A DNA stretch of 64,000 bases, taken from positions 62,001 through 126,000 of the forward strand of contig WGMB01000010.1 of NCBI GenBank assembly GCA_016125275.1, written 5' to 3'. Position numbers and translations under genes: made by a program. This document shows, piece after piece, positions 58,034 through 64,000 of the stretch; the first letter of the stretch is position 1; each line of letters starts with the position of its first letter. Source of the DNA: Acidobacteriota bacterium (GTDB taxonomy: Bacteria > Acidobacteriota > Terriglobia > Bryobacterales > UBA6623). The notes beneath the pieces are model-generated. The model was not told where the DNA came from and did not search any database. It saw only the letters and a list, made by a program, of their open reading frames with translations.

Positions 58034-59050
58034 ATGAAAGTAGGACTAATCGGCACCGGAGCCATTTCCCACAAACACGGCGACAGCTATCGCGAGCTCG
58101 GCTACGAGATCGTCGCCTGTTCCAATCGCGGCGAGCAGAAGGGACGGGAGTTCGCGGCCAAGTACGGCGCGGAGTTCCTGCCCGACTGGCGAGACCTAGT
58201 GGCCCGCGCAGACGTCGGCTACGTCGACGTCTGCACCTTCCCCGACTCCCACCTCGAAATCGTGCGCGAGTGCGCCGCCCGCGGCAAGAGCGTCCTGCTG
58301 CAAAAGCCCATGGACCTGACCCTCGACAACTGTCGAGAGATGATCCAACTCGCCGAGAAAGCCGACATTCGCCTCGGCGTCGTCAGCCAGCACCGCTTCG
58401 ACGACTCCACGATCTTCCTCAAGAAGGCCATCGACGACGGCCGCCTCGGGACGATCCTACAAGCCGACGGCTACGTCAAGTGGCACCGGCCCCAGCCCTA
58501 CTACGATCGTCCCGGCAAGGGGACCTGGGCGGTCGAGGGCGGCGGCGCCCTCATCAACCAGGGCATCCACACGGTCGACGTGCTCATGTACCTGGCCGGC
58601 CGCGTGGCGCAGGTGGCGGCCCAGTGGCAGCTCGCCGCCGCCCACCGCATGGAAGCCGAGGACGTCGTCAACGCGCTGGTGCGCTACCAGAGCGGAGCGA
58701 CCGGCGTGATTCAGGCCGCCACGGCCTTCTGGCCCGGCTTTACCGAGCGCATCGAGATCCACGGGACCAAGGGCTCAGCCATCATCACCGGCGACCGGCT
58801 CACCACCTGGGCCGTCGAGGGCGATGACGGAGCCGACGCGCCCGTCGCCCAAGGCTCTGACGACTCCGGCGCTTCCGACCCGATGGCCATCCCCATCGAG
58901 AACCTCAAGCGCGGTTTCGCCGATTTCGCCCAGGCCGTCGAGAGCGGTCAGGCCCCCCTCATCACGGGCGAAGAGGGCTATCACGCCCTGGCTATCGTGC
59001 TCGGCGTCTATGAGGCCGCGCGCTCCGGTCAGGTTGTTAGCCTGACCTAA
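58034..59050 (+). CDS. Gfo/Idh/MocA-family oxidoreductase
   Basis: 338 residues. NAD(P) motif VGLIGTGAISHKHGDSY, then VDVCTFPDSHLEIVRECAAR (20), the family's E-K-P motif as LLQKPMDL, RFDDSTIFLKKAIDDGRLG, and the catalytic-loop His in NQGIHTVDVLMYLAG. The family oxidises or epimerises sugars, inositols and related polyols. ATG 58034 follows purD by 35 bases. Its sugar-type role fits the AKR and enolase genes downstream. Confidence 0.9.
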   Translation: MKVGLIGTGAISHKHGDSYRELGYEIVACSNRGEQKGREFAAKYGAEFLPDWRDLVARADVGYVDVCTFPDSHLEIVRECAARGKSVLLQKPMDLTLDNCREMIQLAEKADIRLGVVSQHRFDDSTIFLKKAIDDGRLGTILQADGYVKWHRPQPYYDRPGKGTWAVEGGGALINQGIHTVDVLMYLAGRVAQVAAQWQLAAAHRMEAEDVVNALVRYQSGATGVIQAATAFWPGFTERIEIHGTKGSAIITGDRLTTWAVEGDDGADAPVAQGSDDSGASDPMAIPIENLKRGFADFAQAVESGQAPLITGEEGYHALAIVLGVYEAARSGQVVSLT

Positions 59051-59077
59051 ATTTTGCTAGGGCTTTCTTCTCGTCGC

Positions 59078-59086
59078 TGTTATACT
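59078..59086 (+). promoter_or_regulatory. Extended -10 before the PRC-barrel gene
   Basis: TG-T-TATACT at 59078-59086, an extended -10; the leader of about 40 bases holds AGGAG (59119-59123) ahead of the ATG at 59133. Confidence 0.45.
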
Positions 59087-59132
59087 CGACCCGCCGGCCC
59101 CGCCGGCGACTCCATGACGAGGAGAAAAGCCC

Positions 59133-59819
59133 ATGCAAGGCCTGAAGCACCTGTTCGGTTATCGCGTCCGCGCCAAGGATGAGGATATCGGCAAGGTCGA
59201 AGACTTTTTCGTCGACGATAGATCCTGGTCGGTCCGCTACCTGCTGGTTCGTACCGGAGGCTACTTCTCCGGCGCCAGCGCCGTGGTCCCGGTCGAATGT
59301 CTGGGCTCCCCCGACACCGCCGGCCACGTGCTCCCGGTTCGGTTCGGCAAGGACCAGCTCGACGCCGTCGCCCAGCGCAACATCCAACCCGTCGCCGCTG
59401 AGATGAAAGCCCTTCTCAACGCCCTCTACGGCAAGTCCGACGATCGTAGAGACCGGGGCTTCATCCGCGTCGGCTGCCCCACCGCCGACGGCGCCGAGGA
59501 CGCCTCCTCCCTGCGCAGCGTGCGGGAGGTGGCCGCCTATCAACTCGAGACGCGCGACGGCGCCTGCGGCCTCTGCACCGATTTCCTAGCCGACTTCGAC
59601 GACTGGACCGTTCCCTACCTGGTGGTCAACACCAAGGAGTGGCGGCCTCACGGCCATGTCCTGGTGCCCACCACTTGGGTCACCGAGATCTGCTGGAAGG
59701 ACATGGAGATCGAAGTGTCGGCGAGCCGCGACAAGATCCAGCACGCACAACGCTTCGACCCCGCGTCGCACGAGTTCCGACCCGGCGGCTCGGCTCGGCC
59801 GCTGCACAAGAGCGCCTAG
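59133..59819 (+). CDS. Two-PRC-barrel protein
   Basis: 228 residues, two PRC-barrel domains. First: LKHLFGYRVRAKDEDIGKVE (20), FFVDDRSWSVRYLLVRTGGY; second: YQLETRDGACGLCTDFLADF (20), DDWTVPYLVVNTKEW. Each ends with a Y/P-L-V/L strand and downstream acidic loops. PRC barrels bind RNA-processing or photosynthetic partners in known cases; stand-alone ones like this are often stress-related. Its own promoter and a good Shine-Dalgarno suggest an independent gene. Confidence 0.82.
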   Translation: MQGLKHLFGYRVRAKDEDIGKVEDFFVDDRSWSVRYLLVRTGGYFSGASAVVPVECLGSPDTAGHVLPVRFGKDQLDAVAQRNIQPVAAEMKALLNALYGKSDDRRDRGFIRVGCPTADGAEDASSLRSVREVAAYQLETRDGACGLCTDFLADFDDWTVPYLVVNTKEWRPHGHVLVPTTWVTEICWKDMEIEVSASRDKIQHAQRFDPASHEFRPGGSARPLHKSA

Positions 59820-59842
59820 CGTGATCCCAGGCGCCGGACGCC

Positions 59843-60766
59843 TCAGGCGTCCTTGCGCTTGTATTGCTCGATCTCCGGGCCGATCTTCCCCGCTCCGGTC
59901 CGGCTCAGCAGCGTCCGGATCTCCTCCTCGTCGAACGGTTTGGCCGTCTTGATCGTCGCCACGTTCTCTTCGAGTTGCTCGATCGTCTCGACCCCCGACA
60001 CGATCACGTCCGGGTTCTGCGCCATGGCATAGCGCAGGCATTCTTCGATCGAAGCGATATTGTTGGCCGAGATGTGCCCAATGGCGTTGGTCTTCATCGC
60101 CAACAGCCCGTAGCCCGCCTCGCGCGCCCGCTGCATGATCGGCTTGAACGACAGGTAGTGCGGGTCGATCAGGTTCACCGGGTGCTGGATCGTCTCCCAA
60201 CCGGCGTAGCCCTCGAACAGAGCCTTGTGCACAGCCGGGTCGTGGTGGCCCGTAAAGCCGATGTGCCGCACCTTGCCCTGCTCCTTGGCCTTCACGAAGG
60301 CTTCCAACGAGCCGCCCGGAGCAAAAATCCGCTCTACCTCATCCAGCCGCGAGACCTCATGGCATTGCCAAAGGTCCAGGTAGTCCGTCTTCATCCGCCG
60401 CAGCGTCTCTTCGAGCTGCTGCATCGCCTCCTGGGCCGTCCGCAGCTGCGCCTTGCTCATCAGCAAGGCCTTCTGGCGCTTCGAGGAGGAGCCGTTGAAG
60501 GCCGCGCCGTACGTCTTGTCACTCTCGCCCTCGTGGTACTTGTGGGCGGAGTCGAAGAAGTTCACGCCCAGGTCCAGCGCCCGGTCGATCATCCGCACGC
60601 CGTTCTCCTCGCCGTTCTTTCGCATGTGGAAGCCGCCCAGGCAGAAGTACGAGACCCGTAGCCCCGTCCTGCCCAGCGTATGCATCGGCATCGGAGCCGC
60701 TGCAGCCAGGCGAGCCGTGAGCGAAAGCCCCGCGGCGGTCAAAAACGTACGTCGTTGCATCGACAT
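59843..60766 (-). CDS. Tat-exported aldo/keto reductase
   Basis: 307 residues. Twin-arginine signal MQRRTFLTAAGLSLTARLAA (20) followed by a complete AKR barrel. Active-site tetrad: D in GVNFFDSAHKYHEGESDKTY (20), Y in the same block, K in LMSKAQLRT and H in LDLWQCHEVSRLDEV. AKRs reduce aldehydes or ketones with NADPH; export of an NADPH enzyme is unusual, and a Tat route implies that the cofactor is loaded inside. Start 60766 or 60760. It is divergent from the enolase-superfamily gene. Confidence 0.88.
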   Translation of the reverse strand: MSMQRRTFLTAAGLSLTARLAAAAPMPMHTLGRTGLRVSYFCLGGFHMRKNGEENGVRMIDRALDLGVNFFDSAHKYHEGESDKTYGAAFNGSSSKRQKALLMSKAQLRTAQEAMQQLEETLRRMKTDYLDLWQCHEVSRLDEVERIFAPGGSLEAFVKAKEQGKVRHIGFTGHHDPAVHKALFEGYAGWETIQHPVNLIDPHYLSFKPIMQRAREAGYGLLAMKTNAIGHISANNIASIEECLRYAMAQNPDVIVSGVETIEQLEENVATIKTAKPFDEEEIRTLLSRTGAGKIGPEIEQYKRKDA

Positions 60767-60813
60767 TTCGCGCTCAGAATACCACCCCCGCGCCCGCGCC
60801 GGGCCGTCTGGCG

Positions 60814-60819
60814 TATCCT
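60814..60819 (+). promoter_or_regulatory. TATCCT -10 box before the enolase-superfamily gene
   Basis: TATCCT ten bases before the ATG at 60830, in the 63-base divergent gap; no Shine-Dalgarno. Confidence 0.5.
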
Positions 60820-60829
60820 GTCGTGCAAG

Positions 60830-61972
60830 ATGCCGCGCCTTTCCCGCCGAGAGCTCTTCTCCTGTATCGCCGCCGCCGGAGTCGCCGAATCCGTCGCAGG
60901 CTCCTTCCGTCACGCCCTTTCCGCCACGCCCTCCTCCGCGCAGGCGATGAAGATCGCCAGCTTCGAGGTCATTCCCACCCGCGTCGGCATGCGCGAGAGC
61001 GTCCGCGAGGCCTGGATCTCGGCTTGGCGGCTGCAGAACCGCTTCCAGGAAGACTACGAGGTCACCGTGGTCAAGCTCACCTCCGACGAAGGGCTCGTCG
61101 GCGTCTGCAACGCAGCCATGCCCGCCGCGCGTGCGACGCAGCTCGCCAAGTCCATGGTCGGCCGCTCGCCCTGGGAGTATCTTCTCGACGACTCGATCGG
61201 CGGTCTCTTGATCGCCGTCTACGACCTCATCGGCCAAGCCTCCGGCCTGCCCGTCTCGCGCCTCTTCTCGCCCAAGCCCCAGGACAAGGTCATCCAGACC
61301 TGGTGGAGCCAGTGCTTCCCGCCGGACGTCATGGCGTCGGAAGCCAAGCGCGGCTACGACCTCGGCTACCGCGTCCACAAGGTCAAGGCGCGTCCCTGGG
61401 AGGATCCCATCGAGCAAGCCGCCGCCATTGCCGAGGCCGTTCCGCCGGACATGCGCGTCTGGGCCGACGCCAACGCCTGGTGGCGCACCGTCGGCCGCAC
61501 CATGCACTTCGTCGAAGAGTTGGCCAATTTCGCGCACTACTTCGCCATCGAATCGCCCTTCCGCCGCGAGCACATCGACGGCTACCGCATGCTCAAGGGA
61601 ACCAGCCCCCTCCAGGTCGCCGAGCACATGCCGTCCGACCCGATGCCCTTCGTCAACGAGCGCCTGCTGGTCGCCTTCGTCATCGGCGGACCCATCGGCC
61701 GGACCCTCGTGCAGCGCGCCCTAATGGCCGAGGTCACCGGCATCCCCCTGTGGGTCGAGCATTCCATCGAATGCGGCGTCAACAAGGTCTTCCAGGCCCA
61801 CCAGTCCGCCGCCTTCCCCGGCATCGAGTACACCATCAGCATCGACCACGTCCTGGCCGACGACCTCATGAAGGAGGATTTCCCCGTGGAGAACGGCTTC
61901 TACTCGCCGCCGACGGGCCCGGGGCTGGGCGTCACCTTCGACATGGATGCGGTCGAACGATTCCGCGTGTGA
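60830..61972 (+). CDS. Tat-exported enolase-superfamily dehydratase/racemase
   Basis: 380 residues. A Tat signal (LSRRELFSCIAAAGVAESVA, 20) and then the enolase-superfamily capping domain and barrel. K-x-K in YRVHKVKARPWEDP, metal Asp in RVWADANAWWRTVG, second ligand Glu in YFAIESPFRREHIDG, third acid in PLQVAEHMPSDP, and a His in GIPLWVEHSIECGV; a plain reading is a mandelate-racemase-type member. The substrate (acid sugar or similar) is unknown. Followed after 16 bases by the RraA-like gene, a neighbour that fits sugar-acid aldolase chemistry. Confidence 0.85.
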   Translation: MPRLSRRELFSCIAAAGVAESVAGSFRHALSATPSSAQAMKIASFEVIPTRVGMRESVREAWISAWRLQNRFQEDYEVTVVKLTSDEGLVGVCNAAMPAARATQLAKSMVGRSPWEYLLDDSIGGLLIAVYDLIGQASGLPVSRLFSPKPQDKVIQTWWSQCFPPDVMASEAKRGYDLGYRVHKVKARPWEDPIEQAAAIAEAVPPDMRVWADANAWWRTVGRTMHFVEELANFAHYFAIESPFRREHIDGYRMLKGTSPLQVAEHMPSDPMPFVNERLLVAFVIGGPIGRTLVQRALMAEVTGIPLWVEHSIECGVNKVFQAHQSAAFPGIEYTISIDHVLADDLMKEDFPVENGFYSPPTGPGLGVTFDMDAVERFRV

Positions 61973-61988
61973 TCCTGGACCCAAACCG

Positions 61989-62681
61989 ATGCCTGCTTCC
62001 TGGAACAACGACGCGGAGCTCTTCGACCTCTGCCGCCAAGAGCTCTTCACCGCCGTCGTCGGGGACGTCCTCGACAAGATCGGCTTTCAGCACCAGTTCC
62101 TGCCGCCCGCAATCCGCCCCTTGCGGGCCGACATGGTCGTGGTCGGGCGCGCCATGACCGTGCTCGAAGCCGATTGCTTCACCGAGTCCCACGGCAGCCG
62201 CAACCCGATCATGGACAAGCCGTTCGGCCTGATGCTCGAAGCCCTCGACGACCTGCAGACCGACGAGGTCTACGTCTGCGCCGGCGCCTCGCCGCGCTAC
62301 GCGCTCTGGGGCGAGCTGATGAGCATTCGCGCGCAGAAGCTCGGCGCGGCCGGCGCGGTGATGGACGGCTATTCCCGCGACACCCACGGCATCCTCGAGC
62401 TCGACTTCCCGACCTTCTCCTACGGCCCCTACGCCCAGGACCAAGGCCCCCGCGGCAAGGTCATCGACTTCCGCTGCCCGCTGCAGATCGCCGGCGTGCA
62501 CGTTCGCCCCGGCGACATGGTCTTCGGTGACGTGGACGGCGTCCTGGTGATTCCGCGCGAAGCCGAAGAGGAGGCCCTGGAGCAGGCCCTCGAGAAGGCG
62601 CGCGGCGAGAAGGCCGTGCGCAAGGCGATCGAGGCGGGCATGGGCGCCGCGGAGGCCTTCGCCAAGTTCGGGATCATGTAG
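61989..62681 (+). CDS. RraA-like/4-hydroxy-4-methyl-2-oxoglutarate aldolase-type protein
   Basis: 230 residues of the RraA fold. Motifs: LFTAVVGDVLDKIGFQHQFL (20), CAGASPRYALWGELMSIRAQ (20), GAAGAVMDGYSRDTHGI, FSYGPYAQDQGPRGKVIDF and PGDMVFGDVDGVLVIPREA. The D-G-x-x-R-D segment is the pyruvyl-aldolase active site. Members cleave 4-hydroxy-2-oxoacids or, as RraA, inhibit RNase E; context favours the aldolase. ATG 61989. Confidence 0.85.
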   Translation: MPASWNNDAELFDLCRQELFTAVVGDVLDKIGFQHQFLPPAIRPLRADMVVVGRAMTVLEADCFTESHGSRNPIMDKPFGLMLEALDDLQTDEVYVCAGASPRYALWGELMSIRAQKLGAAGAVMDGYSRDTHGILELDFPTFSYGPYAQDQGPRGKVIDFRCPLQIAGVHVRPGDMVFGDVDGVLVIPREAEEEALEQALEKARGEKAVRKAIEAGMGAAEAFAKFGIM

Positions 62682-62700
62682 CGCCAAGGAACTTGCCCCT

Positions 62701-62706
62701 TACAAT
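62701..62706 (+). promoter_or_regulatory. TACAAT -10 box before the Uma2-like gene
   Basis: TACAAT seven bases before the GTG at 62714; supports that start over the TTG at 62693. Confidence 0.5.
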
Positions 62707-62713
62707 CAAAACC

Positions 62714-63271
62714 GTGGCCGTCTCCACGACGATCTCAGTTGAGGACTTCGAGCGCCTCTCTCCGTCGGACGACCGGCGCCTAGAGCTCGTGAACGGGCGT
62801 ATCGTGGAGTCGAGCTTCCCGCCGCCGATCCACAACCTCGTGGCGATGCACGTAGTGCGACTCCTAGGCGCCTTCGTCGATCTCCACCGCCTCGGTCTCG
62901 TTCTCCCCGCCCGGACCGGCTACATCTTGTCGCGGCAGCCGGCCACCGTCCGAGGTCCCGACATCTCTTTCTTGTCCGCCCGCCGATTGGCGTCTGTCGA
63001 CCTACACCACAACATCGAAGGAGCCCCGGACTTGGCGGTGGAGGTCCTGAGTCCTTCCGATACCATTGCCGCGATGCGGACGAAACTTGAGCAGTACTTG
63101 GCGGCCGGAGCGACCGCCGTCTGGGTCTTGCACCCGAAGGCTCGGGAGGCCCAGGTCTTTGAGCCCGGCCCACGCCCTCGCCTCCTGATCGCGGAAGATA
63201 CTCTCGCTTGTCAGGAGCTGCTGCCGGGCTTTTCGCTTCGGGTGGCCGAGCTGTTTCCGGCCGCGCGTTAG
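62714..63271 (+). CDS. Uma2-family (DUF820) putative endonuclease
   Basis: 185 residues. PD-(D/E)xK-type Uma2 fold: FERLSPSDDRRLELVNGRIV (20), GPDISFLSARRLAS, APDLAVEVLSPSD, MRTKLEQYLAAGATAVWVLH (20, with the Lys) and PKAREAQVFEPG. Predicted nuclease; such genes are often found in multiple copies as selfish or defence-linked elements, but no partner gene is next to it here except the TIR-like/deoxyribosyltransferase-like gene. Function unproven. Confidence 0.82.
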   Translation: MAVSTTISVEDFERLSPSDDRRLELVNGRIVESSFPPPIHNLVAMHVVRLLGAFVDLHRLGLVLPARTGYILSRQPATVRGPDISFLSARRLASVDLHHNIEGAPDLAVEVLSPSDTIAAMRTKLEQYLAAGATAVWVLHPKAREAQVFEPGPRPRLLIAEDTLACQELLPGFSLRVAELFPAAR

Positions 63272-63272
63272 G

Positions 63273-64000
63273 CTAGGCAGGACGCCCAGGGGTTCGCCGG
63301 CCAATCAGCGCCCCCAGCCAGCTGGCAAGCTGTTCCCTTAGGTCCGCAGGCGTCTTCCAGAATAGATGCGGGTAGTGCTGGGTGTCGAAGTGGCAATCGG
63401 CCTTATGATCCTCTCGGCAAGTAAAGACGACCGGGCGACCGAGCGCCATTGCATACCCCGCTTCGAAGTAGACTCCCTGGCTGTGATGGGTCACGTCCGC
63501 GACGACAAACTCGGCGAGGGCGATCTCGGCGAGGATCTTGTCCTCATAGGCAGGATTGAGTTCTGGCTTGAACGATATCGCGACGAAAACTCGCCCTGAC
63601 ACAATCTCCTGCTCCCCTGGGCGCTCAAGCTCCGCCCAGCCATCGAGCGTCATCGCGACACTCCCTTCCCTTTTGGGAGGCTCGCCCAAGAAAGGCGTAT
63701 AGGTAGTCCATCCCTTCGATTCCAGAAATCCCACAAAGACGTGCAACTCCTCTGGGGAAGTCGCCCCGATCGCAGGAAAATCGATATCCAGCTCGAGTTT
63801 CGCTTTGGAGCCGATTCCCTCGCAGCGGGAGGCCAATAGCTCCAGGAGCAGGCGTGCCTTTGTGGCAACCGGCAACGGCTGACGTTCGGTGAGGGGACCG
63901 ATCTGGCTTGAATCTAGCTGTAGCAGCCTGCCATGATCCGACGCTCGCCGCGTCGCCACACTGAGTCGACCTTGCCCCCCTTTATCCAGTCGGCCGGGCA
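63273..64000 (-). CDS. Nucleoside 2-deoxyribosyltransferase-like protein, partial, internal gap
   Basis: The frame is open from 63273 to the right edge without a stop, and family likeness (RLSVATRRASDHGRLLQLDS, 20, near the edge) suggests the N-terminus lies outside; a GTG at 63959 is an alternative start. The C-terminal domain has the DTS-like pattern RVFVAISFKPELNPAYEDKI (20), FVVADVTHHSQGVYFEAGYA (20) and RPVVFTCREDHKADCHFDTQ (20), then YPHLFWKTPADLREQL. Compared with my recollection of relatives, the segment between PAYE and DKILAEIALAEF lacks about 30-35 residues, which would be an in-frame deletion. The role, possibly nucleotide or NAD cleavage in stress or defence, is unknown. Confidence 0.65.
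   Translation of the reverse strand, partial: PGRLDKGGQGRLSVATRRASDHGRLLQLDSSQIGPLTERQPLPVATKARLLLELLASRCEGIGSKAKLELDIDFPAIGATSPEELHVFVGFLESKGWTTYTPFLGEPPKREGSVAMTLDGWAELERPGEQEIVSGRVFVAISFKPELNPAYEDKILAEIALAEFVVADVTHHSQGVYFEAGYAMALGRPVVFTCREDHKADCHFDTQHYPHLFWKTPADLREQLASWLGALIGRRTPGRPA

Noticed and set aside
62714-64000. Uma2-like and deoxyribosyltransferase-like genes as a new defence pair
   Set aside because: They are adjacent but transcribed convergently and not coupled; one is cut by the window edge. There is no further defence gene, so the claim would be speculation.

Overview
The window looks like a high-GC (roughly two-thirds G+C by eye) chromosome of an Acidobacteriota bacterium, most likely Bryobacterales/Solibacter-like. 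The reasons are a TIGR03437-type protein (a family strongly expanded in that group), a very large carboxypeptidase-regulatory-domain TonB receptor, a DUF1844 protein, a PEP-CTERM protein, and a mixture of sulfatase, creatininase-family, phytanoyl-dioxygenase, PQQ and Gfo/Idh genes typical of soil or sponge-associated acidobacteria. About 57 protein genes are supported. I see no rRNA, tRNA, CRISPR array, insertion sequence or prophage.

Layout. 1-3.2 kb: a leftward, tightly coupled sulfatase / NHL-repeat / DUF3142 operon whose last gene runs off the left edge. 3.3-10.1 kb: PEP-CTERM protein, isocitrate dehydrogenase, creatininase-family hydrolase, sialidase-like protein, a two-gene ABC exporter and an RDD membrane protein. 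10.4-18.5 kb: F1-ATPase genes in two blocks, atpH-atpA-atpG and atpD-atpC, separated by an inverted pair: quinol-type nitric oxide reductase plus a small membrane protein with a transposase-like cysteine cluster. 18.8-22.3 kb: giant TonB-dependent receptor. 22.4-26.1 kb: lipoprotein, exported nitrilase-superfamily protein, diheme cytochrome c and PQQ dehydrogenase. 26.1-31.8 kb: sucA-sucB-lpdA, a complete 2-oxoglutarate dehydrogenase complex. 31.9-38.3 kb: kdsA, a PhyH-type dioxygenase, an orphan sugar-type ABC ATPase, lolA, an SDR, a two-domain secreted protein and OsmC. 38.4-44.8 kb: a leftward cassette of response regulator, TIGR03437 protein, TonB receptor and beta-helix surface protein. 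45-48.5 kb: AIM24 protein and a DUF1844 / MBL-fold / ribF / SET operon. 48.7-57 kb: a PBP4-type peptidase, yebC-ruvC, and the chromosome-maintenance block parB-parA-rsmG-mnmG with two parS sites, then purD. 58-64 kb: sugar-type oxidoreductases (Gfo/Idh, Tat-exported aldo/keto reductase, Tat-exported enolase-superfamily protein), RraA-like, Uma2-like, and a partial deoxyribosyltransferase-like protein.

How the genes fit together. Icd and the 2-oxoglutarate dehydrogenase genes supply consecutive TCA steps; F1-ATPase and the NO reductase are both bioenergetic; the two TonB systems, sulfatase, sialidase-like, PQQ, AKR and enolase genes point to uptake and breakdown of complex organic matter. The gid/par block with parS suggests the segment is not far from the replication origin, but no DnaA-box cluster is visible.

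The most interesting sequence-level signals are (i) a recurrent TANNNT box 6-11 bases before the start codon of at least twelve genes, suggesting very short-leader or leaderless transcription; (ii) the NO reductase pair inside the split ATP synthase locus, whose second gene overlaps atpG antisense; and (iii) related GCTTT/AAAGC palindromes at the two atp promoters and upstream of the TonB cassette. I did not find a clearly new defence or biosynthetic system.
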